Assembly (NCBI GenBank): GCA_021204375.1
Contig: JAJPZL010000472.1
Location: 1-15,156, forward strand
DNA length: 15,156 bases
Origin: Bacteroides sp.
Lineage (GTDB): Bacteria; Bacteroidota; Bacteroidia; Bacteroidales; Bacteroidaceae
Reading direction: 5' to 3'
Shown here: one piece after another, positions 1 to 8,602 of the stretch
Position numbering within the stretch: the first letter of the stretch is position 1
Layout of the letters: each line of letters opens with the position of its first letter
The notes under the pieces: generated by a model
What the model was told of the DNA's origin: nothing
Databases searched by the model: none
The model's input: the letters and a program-made list of their open reading frames with translations, nothing else
Translations under genes and position numbers: made by a program

Positions 1-3
1 GTT

Positions 4-468
4 ATGGAAAAGATAGATAGTCTGGACAGACAGATTCTGGAGATCATTTCTCAGAATGCCCGGATCCCCTTTAAAGATGTGGCGGCCGAGTGTGGAGTTT
101 CCCGCGCAGCCATTCACCAGCGTGTACAGCGTTTAATTGACCTGGGTGTGATTATCGGCTCCGGATATCATGTCAATCCGAAAAGCCTCGGTTACAGAAC
201 CTGTACATACGTGGGGATTAAGCTGGAAAAAGGCTCTATGTATAAAAACGTAGTAGCCGAGCTGGAAAAGATCCCCGAAGTGGTAGAGTGCCATTTTACC
301 ACAGGGCCTTATACGATGCTTACCAAAGTATATGCCCGTGATAATGAACATCTGATGGAACTCCTGAATAACCGGATGCAGGAGATACCAGGAGTAACGG
401 CTACCGAAACATTGATCTCCTTAGAGCAGAGTATTAAGAAAGAGATACCTATCTCTAATAATAAATAA
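4..468 (+). CDS. Lrp/AsnC-family transcriptional regulator
   Basis: A 154-residue protein of the leucine-responsive regulator family, which bind DNA as dimers or octamers and sense amino acids or other small molecules. Residues about 1-62 form the AsnC-type winged helix-turn-helix, with the recognition region around SRAAIHQRVQRL. Residues about 70-145 form the RAM (ligand-binding) domain, including the VVECHFTTGPYTMLTKVYA strand-loop-strand. Length is normal for the family and no lesion is seen. The start is the ATG at position 4; nothing upstream can be judged because the window begins there. The gene stops 2 bases before the DUF4491 start, so the two are probably co-transcribed. The ligand and target genes cannot be read from the sequence. 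Confidence 0.93.
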   Translation: MEKIDSLDRQILEIISQNARIPFKDVAAECGVSRAAIHQRVQRLIDLGVIIGSGYHVNPKSLGYRTCTYVGIKLEKGSMYKNVVAELEKIPEVVECHFTTGPYTMLTKVYARDNEHLMELLNNRMQEIPGVTATETLISLEQSIKKEIPISNNK

Positions 469-470
469 GG

Positions 471-782
471 ATGGAGGTACTGAGTAATTTTCATTTCTCA
501 GGCATTCTGATAGGAATTTGTACGTTTCTCACCATCGGAATTTTCCACCCGGTGGTGGTTAAGGCCGAATATTACTGGGGTACTCGTTGCTGGTGGATCT
601 TCCTGGTTCTGGGGATGGTCGGGATAACCGCCTCGTTACTGATTGAGAATGTACTTCTTTCGGCTGCTTTGGGGGTATTTGCTTTCTCCTCCTTCTGGAC
701 GATCAAAGAGGTTTTCGAACAGGAAGAACGGGTGAAAAAAGGGTGGTTCCCTAAAAACCCAAAGCGGAAATATAAGTTTTAG
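471..782 (+). CDS. DUF4491 family small membrane protein
   Basis: A 103-residue protein with three predicted membrane segments (about residues 9-28, 42-60 and 62-80) and a basic C-terminal tail, PKNPKRKYKF. The central FHPVVVKAEYYWGTRCWWIF stretch and the FSSFWTIKEVFEQEERVKKGWFP stretch match what I recall of DUF4491, a family common in Bacteroidetes with no assigned function. The ATG follows the TAA of the Lrp gene by two bases, suggesting coupled translation, and no separate promoter is visible. It ends with TAG, which matters when judging whether TAG is still read as stop in this genome. Function is unknown; an inner-membrane location is inferred. Confidence 0.88.
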   Translation: MEVLSNFHFSGILIGICTFLTIGIFHPVVVKAEYYWGTRCWWIFLVLGMVGITASLLIENVLLSAALGVFAFSSFWTIKEVFEQEERVKKGWFPKNPKRKYKF

Positions 783-815
783 TACCCTCCCTCTGCTATA
801 TTTTTAAGGAAAAAC

Positions 816-846
816 TTGCAAAATTGAAGGAAAGCGTTTATTTTTG
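816..846 (+). promoter_or_regulatory. Bacteroidetes-type promoter for the CAT tRNA
   Basis: TTG at 816-818, a 20 bp spacer, then TATTTTTG at 839-846, matching the TTG / TAnnTTTG consensus of the Bacteroidetes primary sigma factor. Transcription would start near 853, about 22 bases before the mature tRNA. Confidence 0.8.
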
Positions 847-874
847 CACTCGCAATCCGATCATATGGAAGCAT

Positions 875-948
875 GGGCTTATAGCTCAGTTGGTTAGAGC
901 AACAGACTCATAATCTGGAGGTCCCTGGTTCAAGCCCAGGTTGGCCCA
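875..948 (+). tRNA. tRNA with CAT anticodon (tRNA-Met or tRNA-Ile2)
   Basis: A cloverleaf can be drawn: acceptor 875-881/941-947, D arm 884-900, anticodon arm 902-918 with loop CTCATAA (anticodon CAT), variable AGGTC, T arm CCTGG-TTCAAGC-CCAGG, discriminator A948. CCA is not encoded. CAT may specify elongator Met or, with lysidine at the wobble base, Ile(AUA). The sequence alone does not settle this, though Met is somewhat more likely. Two positions do not pair: T6-T67 in the acceptor stem and A27-G43 at the base of the anticodon stem. Confidence 0.88.
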
Positions 949-954
949 CCTCAG

Positions 955-991
955 GAAACGCTTGTTTTAGTAACAGGCGTTTCTTCTTTTT
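955..991 (+). terminator. Rho-independent terminator after the CAT tRNA
   Basis: A 12 bp stem (GAAACGCTTGTT pairing with AACAGGCGTTTC, one G-T wobble) with loop TTAGT, followed by TTCTTTTT. It starts seven bases after the tRNA discriminator base. Confidence 0.88.
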
Positions 992-1005
992 ATATATACG
1001 GGATT

Positions 1006-2184
1006 ATGCTGACGGAAGAACTGAAACAATTTATAGAAGAACACCAGAAGGAGGATCTTTTCCGGCTGGCTCTGGATGCTGCCCGGTATCCGGGGATAGA
1101 TATGGAACTGGTTATCCGTCAGATCTCCAAGCGGAGGACAGCGCAGGTGAAAATACCTCTCTGGGCTTCCTGCAGGGATATTCTTTATCCGGCCAGTCTC
1201 TCTATGGAACAGTGTTCTTCTCAGGCTACCGCCTCTTATAAAGTAGGTTTCTTACAGGGGGAAAGCTTTGCTGATCTCTCCGGAGGTTTTGGTGTGGATT
1301 GTGCATTTATAGCGGATAATTTCCGGAAAGTTACCTATGTAGAGCAGAATAAAGAGTTAACGGAAATAGTCAGATATAATTTCCGGGTGCTGGGTATTAA
1401 CCCTGTACAGGTTGTTAATGGAGATAGTATAGAATGGCTGGAACGGATGGAGCCGGTGGATGTGATCTATCTGTACCCGGCCCGCAGGGATGAAAAAGGG
1501 GAAAAAGTATTTTTTATCAGCGATTGCCGGCCGGATGTCAAGACTATGGCTGACCTGTTACTGGAGAAAGCCCGGGATAAGGTCGTTATGAAATTCTCTC
1601 CGATGCTGGACCTGACTTCTGCCTTGCGGGAGTTACCTTTTGTTTCGGAAGTAAGGATCGTTTCGGTTCGCAATAAGTGTAAAGAACTTCTGTTGATTAT
1701 GGAGAGGGAGATGTAGGAAGATATTTCTGTTCATTGTGTAAATATCCATCCAGCGCATACTACTTCATTTGTTTATCGTCGCCGGGAAGAGGCAGAGGCA
1801 CTTTGTCGCTATACCGACCGGGTGGAAAGCTATCTGTATGAACCCGATCCCTCTTTACTGAAAGCCGGAGCCTTTAAACTACCGGCGGTTCGTTTCGGAT
1901 TGAAAAAGCTCCATGTAAATAGCTATCTTTATACGGCTGATGTACGGATCCCTGATTTTCCGGGAAGGGTTTTCCGGGTAGATTCTACTTTCTCCCTGGG
2001 GAAAAAAGAGCTTAAAAAAGAACTTTCCGGTGTGATGACTGCCAATATTACGGTACGCAACTTTCCGGTTAAAGTGGAAGAGTTACGGAAAAAACTAAAA
2101 CTAAAAGAGGGTGGAGATGTTTATATTTTTGCTACTACACTGAGTAACAACAAGAGGGTATTGATCAAATGCCATAAAGCTTAA
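1006..2184 (+). pseudogene. THUMP-like class I SAM methyltransferase, interrupted by in-frame TAG
   Basis: Reading one frame from ATG 1006 to TAA 2184 gives a 392-residue protein of normal length for the Bacteroidetes 'THUMP-like domain / class I SAM-dependent methyltransferase' family, except that codon 237 (1714-1716) is TAG. Before it lies the Rossmann SAM-binding region, with motif I FADLSGGFGVD near residues 89-99 and the acidic VEQN strand near 120. After it lies the THUMP-like C-terminal domain, recognisable by YLYEPDPSLLKAGAFK, IPDFPGRVFRVDS and the LKEGGDVYIFATTL end. Family members as I recall them have DPARR where this protein has YPARR (Tyr157), so a motif near the active site has probably also changed. 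The first ATG of the downstream part (1822) lies 35 codons past the stop, so a separate downstream gene is unlikely. The substrate is not known. Confidence 0.82.
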
Positions 2185-2199
2185 CATACAGTATCGGTG

Positions 2200-2231
2200 T
2201 TGGGAGTTATTCAGGTGTATGAGTACTTTAT
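2200..2231 (+). promoter_or_regulatory. Possible promoter for the antiporter
   Basis: TTG at 2200-2202, a 21 bp spacer, then TACTTTAT from 2224, a weak match to TAnnTTTG. The antiporter ATG follows at 2246. Only the spacing and the partial boxes support this. Confidence 0.35.
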
Positions 2232-2245
2232 AATCGAATAGGATC

Positions 2246-3195
2246 ATGGATATTTTTTTCTGCTTACGGGGCTTTTACTGATCATTGCCGGAGCAAACGG
2301 GCTTACGGACGGCGCATCTGCACTGGCTGCTAAGTTCCATATTCCCCCGATTGTGATCGGGCTTACGATCGTGGCGTTTGGAACTTCGGCCCCTGAACTT
2401 ACGGTAAGTATCTCTTCGGCACTGAAAGGGAGTTCCGACCTGGCTATCGGGAATGTGGTGGAAAGTAATCTCTTTAATACATTGGTTATTGTGGGTTTTA
2501 CGGCCTTAGTAGCGCCTATTGTCATTACCCGGAATACGCTACTTAAAGAGATCCCACTCTCTCTGCTTGCTTCGGTTATTCTGCTTATCTGTGCCAGTGA
2601 TATTTGGTTGGACAGGGGTGAAGCAGATATACTTTCCTGCTCCGAAGGACTTTTATTGCTCTGCTTCTTTGTTATATTCCTGGGCTATACTTTCTCTATG
2701 GCTTCTTCCGGAGGAGATAGCGGAGCTACTACTAAACAGTTTCCTGTATAGCGGTCTCTGCTCTATATCCTGGTAGGGGCAGGGGCTTTGGTAGGAGGCG
2801 GGCAACTGTTTATAGAGGGAGCTTCCGGAATAGCCCGTAGCCTGGGGGTAAGTGAAGCAGTGATCGGGCTTACACTGGTGGCCGGGGGAACTTCGCTGCC
2901 CGAACTGGCTACATCCATCGTAGCAGCCTTGAAAAAGAATCCTGAGATAGCGATCGGAAATGCGATCGGTTCCAATCTTTTTAATATCTTCCTGGTACTG
3001 GGAAGCAGTGCTACTATTGTTCCGATGTCTATGTCGGGTATAAACAATACCGACCTGCTGGTACTGATCGCTGCCGGAGTCCTGCTTTGGATATTCGGGG
3101 CCTTCTTTAAAAAACGAATCATTACCCGTATCGAGGGAGGAGTGCTTCTGGGCTGCTATATTATTTACATAATTTACCTTTTGAGCCTGCAATAA
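2246..3195 (+). pseudogene. Calcium/sodium antiporter (CaCA family, YrbG-like), frameshifted and interrupted
   Basis: Restoring one T in the run at 2253-2259 (seven T, eight needed) gives a protein from ATG 2246 to TAA 3195. It is 316 residues, the normal length for this two-repeat cation exchanger, and begins MDIFFLLTGLLLIIAGANG. As written, the ATG frame hits TGA after 11 codons. A second lesion is TAG at 2749-2751 (codon 169), where relatives as I recall them have Trp in a PVWKSLL-like linker between the repeats. Repeat 1 has GTSAPELT and GNVVESNLFN; repeat 2 has GGTSLPELA and GNAIGSNLFN. Glu73 in repeat 1 (2461-2463) replaces the conserved Gly of GNxxGSN, which lines the ion pathway. Three separate changes make this a clear pseudogene unless the first is a sequencing error. 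It would have been an inner-membrane exchanger. Confidence 0.88.
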
Positions 3196-3232
3196 GAGCT
3201 TCAGGTAGAGAGAGATTTCTCATATTTTTGAC

Positions 3233-3240
3233 TATCTTTG
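3233..3240 (+). promoter_or_regulatory. Possible -7 box for the GNAT-like gene
   Basis: TATCTTTG exactly matches TAnnTTTG and lies 22 bases before the ATG at 3263. I see no TTG at the expected -33 position, so the call rests on the -7 box and placement. Confidence 0.45.
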
Positions 3241-3262
3241 CGCTATTAACAGTAAAAGTAAA

Positions 3263-4399
3263 ATGGCTGTAGAGATCAAAAAGGTAGTTACGAAAAAAGA
3301 GCTGAAAAAGTTTATACGTTACAATTACGAACTGTATAAAAACAATCCCTACTCTGTTCCCGATCTATATGATGACATGCTCAATACATTCAACCGCAAA
3401 AAGAATGTGGCTTTTGAATTTTGTGAGGCAGAATATTTTCTGGCTTACCGGGATGAGGAGATCGTGGGACGTGTGGCAGGAATTATTAACCATCGTGCTA
3501 ACGAGAAGTGGAATAAAAAGGAGGTCCGTTTCGGATGGATCGATTTTATTGATGACCGGGAAGTCTCTTCCGCTTTGCTGGAAACAGTGGAAAAATGGGG
3601 AAAAGAGAAAGGAATGGATGCTATCCAGGGCCCGCTGGGTTTTACAGATTTTGATGCCGAAGGGATGCTGGTAGAGGGTTTTGAGGAACTAAGTACGATG
3701 GCTACTATCTATAATTATCCCTACTATCCGGTGCATCTGGAACAGCTGGGGTATGAAAAGGATGCCGATTGGATAGAGTATAAGATCTATATCCCGGATG
3801 CTGTTCCTCAGAAGCATAAACGGATCAGTGACCTGGTACAACGTAAATACAACCTGAAAATAAAAAAATATACGTCTGCCAAAAAGATAGAGGCGGACTA
3901 TGGCCGTGCTATCTTTGAACTGATGAATGAGGCGTACGAGCCTTTGTATGGATTTGCTCCTCTGTCGGACGGGCAGATCAATCAGTATGTGAAGATGTAT
4001 CTTCCCATTGTGGACCTGAGGATGGTTACTTTGATCACGAATGCGGAGGATCAGCTGGTAGGAGTAGGTATATCGATGCCCTCTTTATCCAAAGCGTTAC
4101 AGAAGGCAAAAGGTAAAATGTTGCCACTGGGATGGTATTACCTGGCTAAAGCACTTTTTATGAAGAAGAGATCCAAAGTATTGGATCTGTTGTTGATTGC
4201 GGTAAAGCCTGACTATCAGAATAAGGGGGTAAATGCCCTCCTTTTCTCCGACCTGATACCTGTTTACCAGCAGCTTGGGTTTGAGTATGCCGAGAGTAAT
4301 CCGGAGCTGGAGATCAATAACAAGGTGCAGGCACAGTGGGAGTATTTTAAGACCGAGCAGCATAAACGGCGCCGGGCTTTTACCAAAAAGATTTCCTGA
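3263..4399 (+). CDS. GNAT-like N-acetyltransferase-fold protein, YghO-type
   Basis: A 378-residue soluble protein, intact from ATG to TGA. The N-terminal third carries the FLAYRDEEIVGRVAGIINHRAN strands seen in GNAT folds. QGPLGFTDFDAEGMLVEGF and PYYPVHLEQLGYEKDADWIEYKI follow in the middle, and VKPDYQNKGVNALLF near residues 314-328 resembles the acetyl-CoA pyrophosphate-binding motif A. This layout matches a family of about 380 residues that is widespread in Bacteroidetes and usually named only 'N-acetyltransferase' or hypothetical; E. coli YghO is a distant relative as I recall. The substrate is not known. It has its own likely promoter and lies 35 bases upstream of parE, so some read-through is possible. 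No lesion is seen, in contrast to the two genes before it. Confidence 0.78.
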   Translation: MAVEIKKVVTKKELKKFIRYNYELYKNNPYSVPDLYDDMLNTFNRKKNVAFEFCEAEYFLAYRDEEIVGRVAGIINHRANEKWNKKEVRFGWIDFIDDREVSSALLETVEKWGKEKGMDAIQGPLGFTDFDAEGMLVEGFEELSTMATIYNYPYYPVHLEQLGYEKDADWIEYKIYIPDAVPQKHKRISDLVQRKYNLKIKKYTSAKKIEADYGRAIFELMNEAYEPLYGFAPLSDGQINQYVKMYLPIVDLRMVTLITNAEDQLVGVGISMPSLSKALQKAKGKMLPLGWYYLAKALFMKKRSKVLDLLLIAVKPDYQNKGVNALLFSDLIPVYQQLGFEYAESNPELEINNKVQAQWEYFKTEQHKRRRAFTKKIS

Positions 4400-4434
4400 A
4401 TTTAAAATAATAGTTTAGATTTCTATAACAGAGT

Positions 4435-6303
4435 ATGAAAGATATGAACAGAGAAGAAGAGAGAATGACCGAAGTCTCTTATGCCGAAGATAATATCCGT
4501 ACGCTGGACTGGCGGGAACATATCCGCAGGCGTCCTGGTATGTATATCGGTAAACTGGGCGACGGCAAACATGCAGATGATGGTATCTATGTACTTTTAA
4601 AGGAGGTGATGGATAACTCCATGGATGAGTTTATGATGGGCTATGGGAAGGTGATCGAGGTGAGCGTCACTCCTGAGCTGGTCTCGGTCAGGGACTATGG
4701 CCGTGGTATTCCATTGGGAAAGGTGATTGATGTATCCTCCAAGATGAATACGGGTGGTAAGTACGACTCCAAAGCTTTTAAGAAATCAGTGGGACTCAAT
4801 GGGGTAGGTATTAAGGCAGTCAATGCTTTATCTACTTTCTTCCGTATATCCAGTTTCCGGGACGGTGAAGCAAAAAGCGCGGAATTTAGTTGTGGAGTCA
4901 TTACCAAGGACTCTCCTGTGCAGCCTACCCGCCAGGCGAACGGAACCCTGACGGAGTTTACACCCGACCCCTCTATTTTTAAAGATTATCTCTATCAGAA
5001 TGAATATATTGAGCCGTTGTTAAAGAACTATGTGTTCCTGAACTCCGGTCTCACCATTCTGTTTAACGGAAAGAAATTCTATTCCCGTAACGGATTGGTG
5101 GATCTGCTCAACGAGAATATGACCACGAAGCCTCTTTACCCGATCATTCATCTGAAAGGGGAGGATATTGAGATGGTGCTTACCCATACCAATCAGTATG
5201 GCGAGGAGTATTATTCGTTTGTGAACGGGCGGCATACGACTCAGGGAGGTACTCATCTGACTGCTTTCCGCGAAGCGGTGAGCCGTACCATTAAGGAGTA
5301 TTATGCCAAAAACTTTGAATATGCCGATATCCGGAACGGGATGGTAGGAGCGATCAGTATCAAGGTAGAAGAGCCGGTGTTCGAGTCGCAGACCAAGACG
5401 AAGCTGGGTTCCCGGGATATTGGTCCTGACGGGCCTTCGATCGCCAAGTTTATCGGGGACTTTGTAAAGAAAGAGCTGGATAATTTCCTGCATATCAACC
5501 TGGCTACTTCGGAGGTGATGTTGCAGAAGATCCAGGAGTCTGAGAAAGAGCGTAAGGCGATTGCGGGCGTAACCAAACTGGCGCGGGAGAGAGCTAAAAA
5601 GGCGAGTCTCCATAATCGGAAGCTAAGAGATTGCCGGGTACACCTGAATGATAATAAAGGAAACCTGCAGGAGGAGAGTTGTATCTTTATTACCGAGGGA
5701 GACTCTGCGAGCGGATCGATCACCAAGAGCCGGGATGTCAATACGCAGGCTGTATTCAGCCTTCGGGGTAAACCGCTCAACTCGTATGGATTGACCAAAA
5801 AGGTGGTGTATGAGAACGAAGAGTTCAACCTGTTACAGGCTGCCCTTAATATAGAAGATGGAATAGAGGGATTGCGTTATAACAAAGTTATCGTGGCTAC
5901 CGATGCCGATGTGGATGGTATGCACATCCGATTGCTTATTATTACTTTCTTCCTGCAATTCTTTCCCGATCTGATCAAAAAAGGGCATGTCTATATTTTG
6001 CAGACTCCTCTTTTCAGGGTGCGTAACAAGAAGAAAACCATCTATTGTTATAGCGAAGAGGAGCGACTGAATGCTGTGGCAGAGTTGGGACCGAATCCGG
6101 AGATCACCCGTTTCAAAGGGTTGGGAGAGATATCGCCTAATGAGTTTAAACACTTTATCGGAAAAGATATCCGTCTGGAGCAGGTAAAGCTGCGGAAAAA
6201 CGACCTGGTAAAAGAGATGCTGGAGTTCTATATGGGTAAAAATACCATGGAGCGGCAGAGTTTTATTATTAATAATCTGGTGGTAGAGGAGGATATTGCC
6301 TGA
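4435..6303 (+). CDS. parE: DNA topoisomerase IV subunit B (type IIA topoisomerase ATPase subunit)
   Basis: A 622-residue protein, the usual length for Bacteroidetes ParE and shorter than GyrB. The ATPase (GHKL) domain shows [15 protein letters not shown] (residues 30-44), the N box with Glu57, Asn61 and Asp64, DYGRGIP, and the ATP lid [17 protein letters not shown]. The transducer region holds the [10 protein letters not shown] stretch with its conserved lysine. The Toprim domain has [10 protein letters not shown] with catalytic Glu421 and DADVDG with metal-binding Asp490, Asp492 and Asp494, then [13 protein letters not shown] near the C-terminus. With ParC it would decatenate daughter chromosomes using ATP. 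The start could also be Met4 or Met11, since no ribosome site discriminates. The parE-coaD-S41 peptidase order is one I recall from many Bacteroidales. The identification over a GyrB paralogue rests on length and context. Confidence 0.93.
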   Translation: MKDMNREEERMTEVSYAEDNIRTLDWREHIRRRPGMYIGKLGDGKHADDGIYVLLKEVMDNSMDEFMMGYGKVIEVSVTPELVSVRDYGRGIPLGKVIDVSSKMNTGGKYDSKAFKKSVGLNGVGIKAVNALSTFFRISSFRDGEAKSAEFSCGVITKDSPVQPTRQANGTLTEFTPDPSIFKDYLYQNEYIEPLLKNYVFLNSGLTILFNGKKFYSRNGLVDLLNENMTTKPLYPIIHLKGEDIEMVLTHTNQYGEEYYSFVNGRHTTQGGTHLTAFREAVSRTIKEYYAKNFEYADIRNGMVGAISIKVEEPVFESQTKTKLGSRDIGPDGPSIAKFIGDFVKKELDNFLHINLATSEVMLQKIQESEKERKAIAGVTKLARERAKKASLHNRKLRDCRVHLNDNKGNLQEESCIFITEGDSASGSITKSRDVNTQAVFSLRGKPLNSYGLTKKVVYENEEFNLLQAALNIEDGIEGLRYNKVIVATDADVDGMHIRLLIITFFLQFFPDLIKKGHVYILQTPLFRVRNKKKTIYCYSEEERLNAVAELGPNPEITRFKGLGEISPNEFKHFIGKDIRLEQVKLRKNDLVKEMLEFYMGKNTMERQSFIINNLVVEEDIA

Positions 6304-6333
6304 TCCTTTTCTGCCTGTTTTATACGGCTTTGT

Positions 6334-6795
6334 ATGAGAAGAGCTATATTTCCGGGTACGTTTGATCCCTTTACTGCCGGACATGATTCGATCGTGAAGC
6401 GTGCACTTGGGTTTATTGATGAAATAGTGATCGCTATCGGTATCAACGAAAACAAAAAAACTTATTTTCCTGTTACTAAAAGGATAGAGATGATTGAGCA
6501 GTTGTATGCCGGTCATCCAAGTGTCCGGGTCACTATGTATGATTGCCTTACGATTAACTTTGCCCATGAAGTAGAGGCAGATTTTATTGTGCGGGGTATT
6601 CGTACGGTGGCTGATTTTGAGTATGAAAAGAGTATTGCGGATATCAATCGTAAACTTTCGGGGGTAGAGACTATTTTGCTCTTTACCGAGCCGGAACTGA
6701 CCCATATCAGTTCTTCCATTGTACGGGAATTGTTGCGGTATGGCCGGGATGTTACGCAGTTCCTTCCGGAAGGTATGAAGCTGGAAAGAGGGTGA
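6334..6795 (+). CDS. coaD: Pantetheine-phosphate adenylyltransferase
   Basis: CoaD transfers AMP from ATP to 4'-phosphopantetheine, giving dephospho-CoA, the penultimate step of CoA synthesis. The 153-residue protein is of normal size and intact. [12 protein letters not shown] (residues 6-17) contains the nucleotidyltransferase T/HxxH motif with Thr14 and His17. [15 protein letters not shown] carries the conserved Arg of the RGLR-type motif. ISSSIVRE (125-132) is the C-terminal ISSxxVRE signature. It begins 30 bases after parE and ends 22 bases before the S41 peptidase, so the three probably form one transcription unit. Confidence 0.96.
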   Translation: MRRAIFPGTFDPFTAGHDSIVKRALGFIDEIVIAIGINENKKTYFPVTKRIEMIEQLYAGHPSVRVTMYDCLTINFAHEVEADFIVRGIRTVADFEYEKSIADINRKLSGVETILLFTEPELTHISSSIVRELLRYGRDVTQFLPEGMKLERG

Positions 6796-6817
6796 ATCTC
6801 TTAGTTGTAATGAAACT

Positions 6818-8446
6818 ATGCTTATAATGAAATATACAAAAAGGATCTTCTCTATGCCTCTTCTGGCTTTTTTGATAGCATGGATGGGTATAGGAGGAGT
6901 GGAAGAGAGCAGGGCTCAGAATCCGGGTAATATAGCTAACCGTAAACTACAGTTGGCTGAATTTGCTATCAGTAACTTCTATGTAGATGAAGTAGACCAG
7001 GATAAACTGGTGGAGGCGGCTATTGTAGTTATGCTGGAAGAGTTGGATCCTCACTCTACCTATTCGGATGCCGAAGAGGTTAAGAAGATGAATGAGCCTT
7101 TGCAGGGAGGTTTTGAAGGGATTGGGGTACAATTCAATATGGTAGAAGATACTCTTTTTATCATTCAACCGATTGCTGGCGGACCTTCTGAAAAAGTGGG
7201 TATCCTGGCAGGGGACCGTATTATTAAAGTGAATGATACGATCATTGCCGGGATGAAGATGAGTACTGAAGATATCATGAGTTACCTGAAAGGACCTAAG
7301 GGTACGAAGGTAAATGTCTCTATCCTGCGCCGGGGAGTAGAGGGGCTGATCCCTTTTACCATTATCCGGGATAAAATACCGATCCATAGTATCATTGCTA
7401 CTTATATGATCGAACCGGGTATCGGCTATGTACGGATTGACCGTTTTGGTGCTACTACAGCCGAAGAGTTTGATGAGGCTTTGTCGAAGCTGAAAAAACA
7501 GGGTATGAAAAGCCTGATCCTGGATCTACAGGATAATGGCGGAGGGTATCTGAATGCAGCGATTGATCTGGCGAACCAGTTCCTGGAACAAAGAGAGTTG
7601 ATCGTATATACGGAGGGTAGGCGGACGCCCCGAAGTGACTTTGCTGCCAAAGGGGATGGCAAGTTTAAAGAGGGACGCCTGGCGGTTCTGGTCAATGAAT
7701 TCTCTGCTTCGGCCAGTGAAATTACTGCGGGTGCCGTGCAGGACTGGGACAGAGGAGTGATCGTGGGAAGACGTACCTTCGGAAAAGGGTTAGTACAGCG
7801 TCCCATTGATCTGCCGGATGGCTCTATGATCCGTCTGACGGTGGCCCGTTATTACACACCTTCCGGTAGAAGTATTCAAAAGCCCTATGAAAGTACAGAG
7901 AGTTATAACCGGGACTTGATCACCCGTTATAACAGCGGCGAAATGATAAATGTGGATAGTATTCACTTCCCGGATTCTCTGCGGTATACTACCCAAAAGA
8001 TGGGGCGTACCGTATATGGTGGGGGAAGTATTATGCCGGATTACTATGTACCTGTGGATACTACCCTTTATACCAATTACCATCGGAACCTGGCTACCAA
8101 AGGGGCTATTATGAGGACCAGTATGCGTTATATTGAGAATAACAGGCAGGCTTTGCATGACCGTTATAAGAAGTTTGAAACTTTTGAACGTGACTTTGAA
8201 GTAACAGAAGATATTCTGGCTTCGTTGCGTACGTTGGGTGAAGAGTCGGGTGTTGAATTTAATGAGCAGGAGTATGAGCAGTCGTTACCTCTGTTAAAGG
8301 TACAGATCAAAGCCCTGATCGCGCGTGATCTTTGGGATATAAGTGAGTATTTCCATATTATGAACTCGGTCAGTGAGACGGTCAATAAGGCTTTGGAGAT
8401 ATTGAATTCGAATGAGTATGAGGAGCTATTAAGCAGGGACCGATAG
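6818..8446 (+). CDS. Secreted S41-family (C-terminal processing) peptidase with PDZ domain
   Basis: A 542-residue exported serine protease of the CtpA/Prc type. Residues about 1-34 look like a signal peptide, with MKYTKR, a hydrophobic core (MPLLAFLIAWMGIGG) and an SRAQ cleavage region; translation may start at Met1 or Met4. A PDZ domain lies around residues 95-180, with GGFEGIGVQF, the hydrophobic core strands and LAGDRIIKVN. The catalytic domain has the FSASASE motif with nucleophile Ser298 and general base Lys323 in FGKG, exactly 25 residues apart as in the family. The GGGYLNAAIDLANQF helix and YYTPSGRSIQKPY loop also fit. It would cut periplasmic or outer-membrane-associated proteins; the substrate is unknown. 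The coding sequence is intact and ends with TAG. It shares fold and motifs with the leftward gene at 8602-10296. Confidence 0.93.
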   Translation: MLIMKYTKRIFSMPLLAFLIAWMGIGGVEESRAQNPGNIANRKLQLAEFAISNFYVDEVDQDKLVEAAIVVMLEELDPHSTYSDAEEVKKMNEPLQGGFEGIGVQFNMVEDTLFIIQPIAGGPSEKVGILAGDRIIKVNDTIIAGMKMSTEDIMSYLKGPKGTKVNVSILRRGVEGLIPFTIIRDKIPIHSIIATYMIEPGIGYVRIDRFGATTAEEFDEALSKLKKQGMKSLILDLQDNGGGYLNAAIDLANQFLEQRELIVYTEGRRTPRSDFAAKGDGKFKEGRLAVLVNEFSASASEITAGAVQDWDRGVIVGRRTFGKGLVQRPIDLPDGSMIRLTVARYYTPSGRSIQKPYESTESYNRDLITRYNSGEMINVDSIHFPDSLRYTTQKMGRTVYGGGSIMPDYYVPVDTTLYTNYHRNLATKGAIMRTSMRYIENNRQALHDRYKKFETFERDFEVTEDILASLRTLGEESGVEFNEQEYEQSLPLLKVQIKALIARDLWDISEYFHIMNSVSETVNKALEILNSNEYEELLSRDR

Positions 8447-8472
8447 ATGTCTTTTGGTAGTATATATACAAT

Positions 8473-8497
8473 GGAGTAGTACTTAGCTCCTTTTTTT
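8473..8497 (+). terminator. Weak possible terminator after the first S41 gene
   Basis: GGAG at 8473-8476 can pair with CTCC at 8487-8490, directly followed by seven T. The stem is only about 4 bp, so this is marginal. The strong hairpin at 8559-8602 is the likelier end. Confidence 0.3.
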
Positions 8498-8558
8498 GTA
8501 GGGTCGCTATATTTGGATTATAACAGGGAATCCCACAAACTTTACTATATAATAAACT

Positions 8559-8602
8559 AAACTAAAGGTCCCCGGGTTGTCTAACCCGGGGACCTTTAGT
8601 TT
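8559..8602. terminator. Bidirectional terminator between the two convergent S41 genes
   Basis: A perfect 20 bp stem (left arm 8559-8578, right arm 8583-8602) with a GTCT loop, rich in G and C at its tip and flanked by A/T runs. It serves the rightward parE-coaD-S41 unit and the leftward S41 gene, whose TAA stop shares base 8602 with the stem. Confidence 0.93.

Noticed and set aside
5020..6705. Long minus-strand open frames opposite parE and coaD
   Set aside because: They oppose well-conserved genes, have no family resemblance and no promoter, and are antisense shadows.
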